The position numbers were made by a program, and so were the translations under genes. Under the pieces are notes generated by a model. That model saw nothing but the letters and a program-made list of their open reading frames with translations. It was not told the origin of the DNA and made no database searches. From Bolinopsis microptera (lineage: Eukaryota > Ctenophora > Tentaculata > Lobata > Bolinopsidae): a stretch of DNA of 64,000 nt. The DNA lies in contig NC_087076.1 of the NCBI RefSeq assembly GCF_026151205.1, forward strand, positions 11,074,902 to 11,138,901, read 5' to 3'. Below, in pieces: positions 35,901-47,900 of the stretch. Numbering within the stretch: position 1 is the stretch's first letter; each line of letters begins with the position of its first letter.

Positions 35901-38900
35901 GATTTAATCATAATAAAACTAACTTAATAATGAAACAAACTTAAAATGTGTATAAAGATAGTTCATTACCTGAGGGTATACAATATTGTACATAAGAGTG
36001 TCGATGCGGTTCTGTTGGTTGTAGCCGATGACGCCCATCGCTTGTTTACCCATAGCACACTGGTAAGTGTTACGAGGTGATTGGTTATGATGAGGGTACG
36101 GAATCAGTCCAGCACACGCACCTGCAAAACATTAAAACATTTAACTTAATGTTTTGGAACCTCTCCACCAGCTTTAATATTGGAGTACAGTCATTATTGG
36201 GTCTGTCATTAGCGTGTGTACTGTGTAGGTACACTTTACCACATGAAACAATAATTGTATTAGTGTTTGTTAAGCCTGCTTTGGATGAGGGATCTACGTG
36301 GAATTCTGAAAATTTATCATTTCTCCAGGAAGCATATTTCCAAATTGGTCCAAGTTGTTTTCTATTGTCAGCTTTAACTTCAAATCCGTGGTGCCATTAT
36401 ATCATTATATATTATATAATGCAATTTAAGGACGTTTTAAATTGACTTCACTTCACTAACAGGTGTTGTATTTTCATTACATCACACATTGTTGAACGGC
36501 ATGAGAATTTGTGGAAAGCAAACGAACGAATAGTTCGTAAAAGATCGTCGCTTGAGATCGGAGATTTCAAAACGTTTAAGAAAAATGTTAAATTCTCTGA
36601 CAAAAAATATCTGACATTGTAAAATGATAGAGGTAGGTTAAAAGGGATTAACTTAAAAGTCAACATTTTTCAAAGTTTTCTTGGAAACTACTTTTGTTCA
36701 TGTTTCATGCTACCTTGATCATTATGAGCCGAAAATGTTTGTTCGGTTTTCGAAGTCCGCACCTACCCTTTGATATACGATTTTGGACTCGAGGGTTCCC
36801 CTTTGTAATGCGATCTCGGAAGGCAGGCCTCCCCTTCGCAATACGAGCTCGGAAGCGGGAGCTCTGCCTTCAGGGCTTCAGAGGTACGTATCGAGAATGA
36901 ATCAGACCGAAAATTTTCTAAGTCAAAATTATTTTTCAAAGTTTTTCTGGAAACTACTTTTGTTCATGTTTCATGTTTCATGCAATGCTAGGCTAGACCG
37001 GTCTGTTTCTGTTACATCACCTTACAAAATTATACCTGATGCTGCAAGAAATAGGATATGCAAATATCGCTTCGTTGGCCCCACTGAATACGTGGATGGC
37101 AAGAGTTAGTAGTGTAGTGTAAAACATATTGTATAGCGTCGTGCTTGCAGAGTTTTCATGATATCAAACATTGTAGGTTTGTTCACAAGATTGCTTTTAA
37201 ACCTCCGATTGATATTATAGCTCTTGTGAATTCCACTTTATAGAAACGTTAACAATATCTGTCAATATCATTTCATGTTTTTACGACTTGCCACGGGATA
37301 TATTACGGGATATATTACGTTATCCGTTTTTCAGATATCGAGTGCAGATGAATAGGAAACGGGAGAGGCCGATTTTCGGATAAAGAACACTCCGAAGTAT
37401 GAATTTTTATCGAAAGCTATACTTCTCCATTTTTATATGTTCTATCAGTCTCAGTCAACAAAATATTCCTCCCCGCGTTTTGCCAAAGGTTTGGGACCCA
37501 GCATTCAGTGAGTATCTGACAACCAAACCAAAGGTTATCATTCTGGTAACCGCATTCAGATCTGGTTCGACTTTCATGGGAGAACTATTCAATCAAAACC
37601 CAGATATTCTGTATGATTTCGAGACATTTCACGCAGGGGCCCTGTCAGAGAGAAAAGGCCAGGGAAACTATAAAGGAGAAGATCCCAGACACACTGACGA
37701 TGAGCTGAACATGCTAATGTTGCAACAACTAATCAACAACTGCACTATAATGCCCAGTGTTTTCCTAAACGCTCTGCATAAGTACTGGCGATGTCCTAAG
37801 ACTACTAAAGAGATGATGGAGCTGTTCGGAGAGGAGACGTGTAAAGAAAACGATTGGTTTAAGGGGCCGAGTATTAAAGAACTTAGACAGTACCTCTGCA
37901 GGAAACGAGATGCGGTCGTGTTGAAGGTAATTCGTCTTCGTAGATTGAAAGATCTGGAGCTAATTAAAAACATTCACAAGGCGGATGTGAAGGTGATACA
38001 ATTGTTGAGAGACCCGCGAGGTATGTTTAGATCAAGAGGCGGATTTAAAGACATTTTTCAGATAAGGAGGCACCAATTACAGTGGACACATCACGAGAAG
38101 TGGACCAAACTCGCTTACGAAGCTCATACCGAGTGTGAAAGTTACATAAACGATATCGAGTATGCAGAAAATAGTCCATGGCTTAGAAACCGATACATGA
38201 AAGTAAAACATGATGATATGGCGACACAATATTTGGAGATAGCCCAAAAATTGTACGATTTTATCGGACTGCCACTTCCAAATATAGTTAAAGATTTTTT
38301 GGAAGAAGCAGTTAACGCGGAGGACCCAGCCGATAATCAGAAGGACAAAGCGGGTGACGTAGGGAAAGGGGGTACGCTGAATACAATCAAAAACTCTAAA
38401 GCAGTTAACGATAAGTGGCTAAATTGGAGCATTGATAACATCAGAAATGTAGATAGACATTGTGCAAGGTTAATTAGGAAAATGAACTGGCCTTTTCTGC
38501 TGGAGGACACAAAAAGATTCTTCGAGTTCGAGCCAATTAATTGACGTTTTTAATACTTTTATGCAATTTTTACACGCCTATGAAGCCTGAAGGGTTGTGA
38601 CGGATGGTTTAAATAATAGAAATATAATTTTGAAGGATATATAATATGTATGGTAACGATTTTTTGAAATTTGTATGGTTTTCAAAGAAAAGGGGATACT
38701 TTTACTGCAATAGGTATTTAAGGTAGGTACTATTTTGATTAAATATAAGTTAATACAATTCATTTTTTACCATCGATTGAAATCATAAGAACCTGTATTC
38801 TAAAATAAGTTGTTAACGTAGTTTGCATACGAATTTGATATTTTACAAGATCATAAAGGGGGGGGTGTCATGTCCGTCTATGTCCGCCTATGTCCTGTCC

Positions 38901-41900
38901 TTTTTGGATTCTATGAGACAACGGACGTGTTTTTTGGGACACGGACGGACACGGACGGACATTGGCGGACTCGAACGGACATTGGCGGACTCGGACGGAC
39001 ATTGGCGGACTCGGACGGATATTGGCGGACCCGGACGGACATTGGCGGACTTTGATGGACATTGGTGGACATTAGCGGACATTGGTGGACATTAGCGGAC
39101 AAACATTTTGAGGACTGAAGAGTACTGAAGAGTACTGAGGAGGATGGCTGAGAAGGATGGCTGAGGAGGATGGCTGAGGAGGATGACTGAGGAGGATGAC
39201 TGAGGAGTGAGGAGGATGACTGAGAGGGAGGAGAAGGATCAGGAAGACCCAGGAGGAGGAGGAGGAGGACCCAGAAGGAGGACCTAGGAGGAGGAGGAGG
39301 AGAACTGAGGAGGATGACTGAGGAGGAGGAGGACTCAGGAGGAGGACTGAGAAGGAGGAGGACTGAGGAGGATGGCTGAGGAGGATGACTGAGAGGGAGG
39401 AGGAGGAGGAGGAGGAGGAGGAGAAGGACTGAGGAGGAGAAGGAGGACCCAGGAGGAGGAGGACCCAGGAGGAGGAGGACCCAGGAGGAGGACCCAGGAA
39501 AAGGCCCCAGGAGGAGGAGGAGGACTGGGGAGGAGGAGAACTGTTGAGGACTGATGAGGAGGACTGAGGACGAGGAGAAAGAGTAGGAGGAGGACTGAGG
39601 AGGGGAGGAGGAAGAGGACTGGGGAGGATCAGGAAGACCTAGGAGGACCCAGGAGGAGGAGGAGGAGAAGGACCCAGGAGTAGGAGGACTGAGGAGGACT
39701 GAGGAGGAGGACTGACGATGACTGAGAAGGAGGAGGACTGAGGAGCACTGAGGAGGATGGCTGAGGAGGATGGCTGGGGAGGATGGCTGAGGAGGATGAC
39801 TGAGGAGGATGACTGAGAGGGAGGAGGAGGACTCAGGAGGAGGACTCAGAAGGAAGAGGAGGAGGACTCAGGAGGACTTAGGAGAAATGAGAAGGAGGAC
39901 TGAGGAGAACTGAGGAGGAGGAGGAGGAGGACTGAATAGGAGGAGGAGAAGGAGGGGGACTGGGAGAGGACTGGGGAGGAGGAGGACCCAGGAGGAGGAG
40001 GACTGAGGACCGAGGAGGAAGAGGAGGAGGATGAAGAGGAGGAGGAGGACCCAGGAGGAGGAGGACTGAGGAGGAGGACTGAGGAGGACTGAGGAGGATG
40101 ACTGAGAGGGAAGAGGAGGAGGAGGAGGACTGAGGAGGACTGAGAAGAAGGAGGAGGAGGAGGAGGAGGACTGAATAGGAGGAGGAGGAGGGGGACTGGG
40201 GGAGGATGGAGGACTGAGGAGAAGGATGAGGAGGAGGACTGAGGAGGAAGAGGAGGAGGATGAAGAGGAGGAGGAGGACCCAGGAGGAGGACCCAGGAGG
40301 AGGACTCAGGAGGAGGAGGACTGGGGAGGAGGACTGTTGAGGACTGATGAGGAGGACTGAGGAGGAGGAGGAGGAGTAGGAGGAGGACTGAGGAGGGGAG
40401 GAGGAAGAGGACTGAGGAAGATCAGGAAGACTTCGGGGGAGGAGGAGGAAGAGTAGGAGGAGGAAGCATCTGAATGTTATTTCCATTTTTGTCCGTTTTT
40501 GTCCATTTTTGTCCGTTTTTGTCCGCTCTATTTTTTGTCCGTTTTGAAAATATAGGGTACCGAACGGACAAAAAACATGATCTCCCTTAGACAGCAAAAA
40601 TTGAACATTATATTTAGCAATTTAGGTGTCCATTAATGTCCGCCTATGTCCGCCTATGTCCGTCTATGTCCGCCTATGTCCGTCTATGTCCGCCTATGTC
40701 CGCCTATGTCCTGTCCTTTTTGGATTCTATGAGACAAGCGGACATAGACGGACGTGACACCCCCCCCCCCCCCCCCCCCCCCCCCATAAAATACCGGCCA
40801 AATATTGCTGCAATTTTCAAACTAATACTTACTGAGTAAAGTGAACGGTTCTATTTCCAGATGCGTGGAATAAATGTCTATGTGTGATTCATTGAGTGCT
40901 ATGTTGGAGTCATTCTCCTCGTTTACATCCAGATACTCAACAAGTCCATCTTTCAAGAAATCCTGTGATTGATCGTAACGTCAAATAAAAATTGCCGAAG
41001 AATATTCTAATATTAAAGTATACAGAACTCAAATAATTAAGTTTCACAATTCGGTCGCAAAACGGGGTCATTCTACGAATTTAAAGAATATGAGTCAAAC
41101 AACTGGTGTAAGACAAGGTGAAAATGCTCTTTAAATACTCCTTATTTATTAACCTCGAAGTTTCTGAGACCGTCGAGCAACTGTTGAATGTGATGTTGTT
41201 TCACGCGAGGTGAGCCACCGTCCACAATGATGTAAGGTCTGCAGACCCGTCCACCGTCGCTGCTAATGTTTATTGTCCTCCTCTTCTCGCTTGTTGAAAC
41301 TGACACAAACTCGCTGATTCGACCGTTTCTTCTCAGGCACCTGAAATTGGGAGTGAAGAGAACTAATTTGTCAATTAAACAGGCAGCGTGATGAAGTTGG
41401 TCATCGATGTCTCAGTCATTTGGTGTGTGTATCAAGTATCTAGGGTGACGAAATGAGGTTAAGACATAATAGCTCACTCTTGATCTAGAAGAGTTAGAAC
41501 TACCATTCACCCACATAACCTCACAGTAATTAATAACATAACCTCACATAACATAACCTCACATCACGTTATCATCTGAGAATAATGCGCGTATCTCCGC
41601 GCGCGCGCGCCGGTGTGACAAATGCTGTTGCTTTATTGTTTTTATTACAGATAGGGGCAAAACAAAACTAAAAACGCGGTTGTTAGCACTGAAGAAGACG
41701 CGCATCAAGATATTTGCGGCGTGTATTTTCGCTGCGGCCAGCATTTTCGGTGATGCACTGTTGCATCAGCAATGGCGAGAGTCCAAACACTAAGTGAGAC
41801 GTGAGTCGATTTAAAACTCCCCTCAATCAAAAAGTCACGGCCACACTATATGCAGTTTAAAACATACATAGAGATGCATGCGTTCACGCTCAAAGAATGC

Positions 41901-44900
41901 AAGTACCGAATGAAATAATACCGGTAAATCTATTTTAGGAAACAGGAATTGTTACCTAAATAAATTGACCATCCTTGTGTAGTGGCGGGTGACGCCCAAT
42001 AGGTTTCCATTTAAGAAAACAGTATAGTAAAGCGGGTCACTAAATTCCTCTCCGTTCAACATTTTAACTTTTATACATCCGAGATTATAGCACAGCCTAT
42101 TGAGCGACTCTTCATCCTGTAGAAGAAAAAACGTTATAAAAATGTATGCCGATTGAATACATTTTACTTACACAATACAGCTTGCACATTTCAATCAACC
42201 CATATCAACTGACGGGTCAGGACAATGAAAATCAGTGCACGTGCAGCCCAATAGTTTGAGGTGAAATCTATCACCTGATCAGTCGTAATGTGAGTCATTA
42301 GAGCCAAGTTTTTTACCAATCCACAAACTTCTCCTTCGGGTGTATCACTGGGACACAACATTCCCCACTGTGAGGGCTGGAGAGATCTTGGTCCACTGAC
42401 CTGGTAGAATGTAGATATAGCGGCAACAACGAGAGAGGTTAACACTTAACATATTTGGGCTACTCTACAGTTGTTAGTAAAAATACCAAGCACATAAGTA
42501 GTGATTCATGTATCTTATTTTCCATAATTGGACATGGATTTGATGCAATAAGTTTACTCAATTGTTACACAAAATGAAGAAAAAAATTAGGTTTAATCTG
42601 GTAAATTACGTACCTTCCTAGTTTTTTCAAACTGGGATTGTATTTTAGTTAAGGATCCTAGAGCTGATATGTAGGATAATCTGGTTAACACTGCAGATAT
42701 TCCAGATCTGTCCATTTTAAATCTCTTTATAGTCCAATTACCTGTAAGCAGAATAAGAATTAACTAATTATACAATACATTTAGTAAAGAATACCAACTT
42801 TCGGATAATTAATGAATGAAGACGATTAGACTAGACTATGAGGTTATCATGTTTTAAAATGATTTTAAAATGATGATCCACAGAAACGAGGAGTACCGAC
42901 AGGAGGCAGTATCTGTGTACAACTTGCAAACATAGCAGTATACCATGTCATGCGTGAGCAAGTCTATTCAGACACGGAACTAATGGAACCTGTAAAATCG
43001 GTCAAGAGATACATAGACGACGGCTCACAGCCCTGTTACAGTCAAAAAGAAGGCCACAAAAGGAGGCTACTATTCGACTATCTTGAATCTTTAATTTTGA
43101 GTATAATAGAATAAATTGTACGTTATCTTTTGACATCTTGAATTTAAAATCTATGGGAATCCATATATATAGATTTAAGTATACATGTATAGTGTATACT
43201 TAAATCTATATATATTTTTAAAATTCATAAGCTGAAGAAGGAAGAACTCATACCAGGGGCCAAACCACCAGCAAGACTCATCACCGCCCTCCACGAAGGA
43301 GCCAGCAGACGACCGGATATCTTCCTAGCTGATAAATACCTACGTCAACTAGAAAGGGATTTTTGCGAAGACCTTCTTATTGATAATAGAGACGCCTTAG
43401 TCTGGCTCGACAACATCAACAATACCCTGGACACAGAACTCAAAAGCAACATTAAAGCATTCACATTTGATTACAAAGCTTTATATGATTCATTGAGTCC
43501 CCACCTTACACTCCAAGCTTTGAAGGTGGCCATGGAAGAAAAGAGACCAGAATGGTCCGCCAAATTCAAGGAGTGGTTGATAAGAAGTGTTGAACTCAGC
43601 TATGAGTCGTCTATAGGCAAATTTAACGGAGAGTGGTACAGACAGAAACGAGGAGTACCGACAGGAGGCAGTATCTGTGTACAACTTGCAAACATAGCAG
43701 TATACCATGTCATGCGTGAGCAAGTCTATTCAGACACGGAACTAATGGAACCTGTAAAATCGGTCAAGAGATACATAGACGACGGCTGTGGAGTATTCCA
43801 TGGTACGAAAAGACAGTTTTCAAAATTCATCGCGACTGTCAATTCAAGGCTAGCAGAACTTGGCCTCCACATTGATGAGAACATCATAGAAGATAACAAT
43901 GTTTATGTGGCGTTCTTAGACATCAAATTTTGTTTCGACACCGCAGGTGATCTTCAGACAGACCTTCATGTTAAAGAGACTGATGCTCGCTCCTACCTGT
44001 ACTTCGGTTCCCACCACCCGAACCATACATTCAGCAGCATAGTCTATAGTGCATGCCTGAGACTCCGGCGAATCATCAATGATAACGACAGACTCCGAAA
44101 ACAAATTGATGAATTAAAAACCTTTTTCTTCCAATCCAACTACCCTAAAACTATGGTAGATAACATCAGTGAAAAAGTCAAAGGCTTTGAAAGATGCCTC
44201 AAACCACTGGACAACTCAAACAGCAATGTCCTGGTCCCAAAGTCTCCAGAACCAGCAGTCCGCGTTATTTCAACATTTGGCAGCGATCAAGAGTTAGTAG
44301 AATCGGTAAAAAGATTGGAACCAGAACTCAGTAGAACCAGGAGCTTCTCAGGATTATCTGGTTCCCATACAAGTGGAAACACCCCAGGCTCCCCAATATC
44401 ATCTAGAGCCGGTACATCACGCCCTATCTTCAAATTCGTCAGACGTACTGGAACATCATTTAGAAGGAAGTTAGTCAAAGCAAAACAATTTGCGGATGAC
44501 TTAACCCAACCTCACACAAGACCATGTGGGGGCAGACACTGCAGTACCTGTAACATCATATCTCCACATCCATCAATAACAGTCAATGGACAGCGAGCCA
44601 AAGCAGTGTCTGGTACATGTGTCAGCTACAATGTTGTATACATCTTCAGTTGCCAACTTTGTAATATGTGTTATGTAGGAAGAACGGTGCAGCCCCTAAG
44701 GGCACGAGTAAACGAACATCGCGCCCATTACTACAAACTCATTTCGGACAATACGTTTGTCCCTGAAGAAAACGACGACGGATTCAGCTTGGGTAAACAC
44801 CTTGTAGAAGTTCATAACATGAAACAACGTGACAATTTCAACCAGGCTTATAAAGTGTCAATTCTCAGTAATAGTAGCCCAAGAACTCTAGAAGTGGATG

Positions 44901-47900
44901 AACACCGTTATATTCAGAAACTAAGGACTATACGTCCATTGGGGCTCAATGCCATGGACCCGTTTGGGATTCCATTATTGGATTTATCTTAAAGGTTTTC
45001 CATTGCATTGGGGCACAAGAGTTATGTTTTTAAAAATATTCATATCGTTTTTAGTTGTGTCATTTCATTTCCAATGTTACACTTTGTAGGAACTGATATT
45101 ATATTAACCGAGTTTCTGATTCAGGATGTTACTGAAGATAGTAATGAAAATGTTTTAACACCTCAGTACTGTGTTTTACTACAGCTCAACCTGCTCAGTC
45201 TGACTATTTGGGAATTTAAACTCTTCATGTTTTAAAATAATGGTTTTATCGATTTTCAAATTACCTGATGAAATTGAGGCAACTAAACCCATAGAAATCT
45301 GATCTTGTCTGACATGGTTGACAATATCGAATTGCTGTGTTCTAGGTTTTGGGATGATCCTGTTTGCCATTTGTTGGAGTTCAGTGTTGAACCTGATAAA
45401 CAGATCCTCGAAAAGAAGGGACAGAAGTCCGCCTGCCAGCTCTAACCTTTTGTTACCGCAATAATCCCTGGAACAAGGCACATGGTTACGGTATTACAAA
45501 CATTTCATTTATTATCAAAGGTGCAAACTAGATATTTATTATTTAGGAAGCTATTGCTATTCAGACAAATGATTTAGTCAAATTACAATTCAAAAGGAAA
45601 AAAATGGAACGAAAAATATTATAAACGGAGTTACAGCCCATTTCATAAGTCATCAGACAAATGTTGTTTAAAATCAAATCTAAGTCTACCCTGGTCCTAA
45701 CTCCTAGTTGAGTGGTCAGAAGTACTAGGAAGTTAATACATTTAAGGCTTATACCTTGGTTTCCTTGTGGCATTGAGCAAAGTTTGTTTTTGTACGGTAT
45801 GTTCACCTTGGTACTAAGCTATAGTTGCATTGCATACTAATAATTGCTGCTGGTACTATAGTTGCACTGCCTATCAATTATCGCTGCAGATACTTTGAGC
45901 ATTGCACTAATCAGCCAAATTTATTGTATCACAGCTGCCTTTATAATTGGTGGTCGGAATTTGTCAATTGCTTGCGTCTGCGGCAAGGCATAGCATGCTT
46001 TTTCTAGAGTACTCTACAAGCAAACATCATTATGATTACAGTACATTACAATTTAGACGAACGGGATTCTTAGCTAACTCCCTAGACTAGTAGATTGAAT
46101 AATTTGTACCAATTATTGAATTATTATCATTTCTTGAATCTTGGTCCGTTATTAAGCTTTTATACAATTCTTATCGCTTTTTCCCATTCGAGAACTGTGC
46201 AATTGTAAGATGAAACATTTCTGATTGAAAGCCCCTCGTGAGGGGATTGTCTCTAATGGACTAATTTATTAACTACATCATAATCAGTTTAAAATAAAAC
46301 CCCAGTGGGCACTCCTGAAAAAACATACCTACTAGAAAATATATCAAAACTAAATAGATAGCGAATAGCAATTACGTTTGTTTTGAGTTTATGTAAGGTT
46401 GGTTTATTCGAACTATTGACCTATTTTACGAACTTCAGAAAACCTTATAATCGGGGTACACATGTACATAGTCAGAAAATGGTTGAGATCAGCCACCAGG
46501 ATGAATTATCTCGTTATTTTTATAACTTTCCCACACATTATACTTACTTAAGTGTTAGCTAATGCATAGTATTTATCATGGGCAACTTGGTCGTTTAGCT
46601 CCGGACAGTCTATGCAACGTCTATGCAACGTCCATGCAACAACAAAAGAACCGTCTATGCAACGTCTATGCAACGTCCCTGCACAATGAACACTCTATGC
46701 ACACTCCCTGCACGGTCAGTCTATGCAACGTCTATGCAACGTCCCTGCACAGTACCATATGAACACCGGCTACTAGCCGGCTACTAGCCGGCTAGTAGCC
46801 ACTTTTGTAATAACAGCTCCTCAACTTCACATTACCAACCGGCTACTAACCGGCACTTGAAAAGTGGTCACTAGCCGGCTACTAACCGGCTACTAGCCGG
46901 CTAGTGACCACAAAGTGGCTACTAACCGGCTACTAAGCGGTCACTAGCCGGCTATTAGCCGAGCTCTAAAGCAGACCTACTAGTAGCCGGTTCCAAACCG
47001 GCTACTAGCCGGCACTTAGAAAGCGGTCACTAGACTTTGAGAGACCAGAGTTGACTAGCTGCACAACGGCGTCGTATTCCGCTATAACCCCGTCTAAAGA
47101 AAATATCCGCCTCGTTCTGCGACCAGTAGGCAGAGCAGCAGCATTGGGAGCAGGTTGCTGATCAGTAGCAGGTTGGTGTCCAGGAGCAGCTTGCTGAGCA
47201 GGAGGTTGAGGAGAATTGGGAGCAGGTTGTTGATCAGTAACAGCCGTCGAGTGACCGCTTTTCAAGTGCCGGCTAGTAGCCGGTTTAGAACCGGCTACTA
47301 ATAGGTCTGCTTTAGAGCCGGCTAGTGACCGGTTAGTAGCCGGTTAGTAGCCACTTGGTGGTTACTAGCCGGTTAGTAGCCGGTTAGTAGCCGGCTAGTG
47401 ACCGCTTTTCAAGTGCCGGCTAGTAGCCGGTTTAGAACCGGCTACTAATAGGTCTGCTTTAGAGCTCGGCTAATAGCCGGCTAGTGACCGCTTAGTAGCC
47501 GGTTAGTAGCCACTTTGTGGTCACTAGCCGGCTAGTAGCCGGTTAGTAGCCGACTAGTGACCACTTTTCAAGTGCCGGTTAGTAGCCGGTTGGTAATGTG
47601 AAGTTGAGGAGCTGTTATTACAAAAGTGGCTACTAGCCGGCTAGTAGCCGGCTAGTAGCCGGTGTTCATATGGTACTGTGCAGGGACGTTGCATTATCAT
47701 GCATTTGTTAATTTCAATAATTACTGTACATGAAACAGTAGTTGACCCGTGGGATAGACATTAGACAAATTTATTATCAAATCAAGAAATAATTAATAAT
47801 TATAACACTATTGACCAAATAACAAAAAACTTTCTACTTTAGGGCCAAGTAGTCTGTTAGTCGTTCCGTGACTGTTTCCTTATCTTATCATATTATACAG

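Larger units (their letters stand above)
42861..45224 (+). mobile_element. Penelope-like element with partial upstream copy
   Basis: Bounded by a perfect 14-bp direct repeat TCATGTTTTAAAAT (42847-42860; 45225-45238), the likely target-site duplication. It contains, in order, a 146-bp fragment of its own RT region (42880-43025), a palindrome-bearing linker (43163-43213) and a 5'-truncated RT-GIY-YIG ORF. It sits in the POLR3B intron between exons 45265-45467 and 42614-42741, antisense to POLR3B. Confidence 0.88.

Noticed and set aside
36440-36620. Plus-strand frame ending [25 protein letters not shown]
   Set aside because: Resembles the C-terminal end of a retroelement RT and has a possible acceptor (CTAACAG), but is only ~50 codons with no upstream exon.
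39541-39590. Hammerhead-like CTGATGAGG..GAGAAA string
   Set aside because: The purine-only context cannot form the required stems; a chance product of the satellite.
39878-40597. 239-codon minus-strand Ser/Pro/Leu ORF
   Set aside because: Pure translation of the GGA satellite; no non-repetitive segment.
43229-43245. CTGAAGA resembling a hammerhead core in the Penelope element
   Set aside because: Lies inside the RT coding frame and lacks the GAAA partner and stems.
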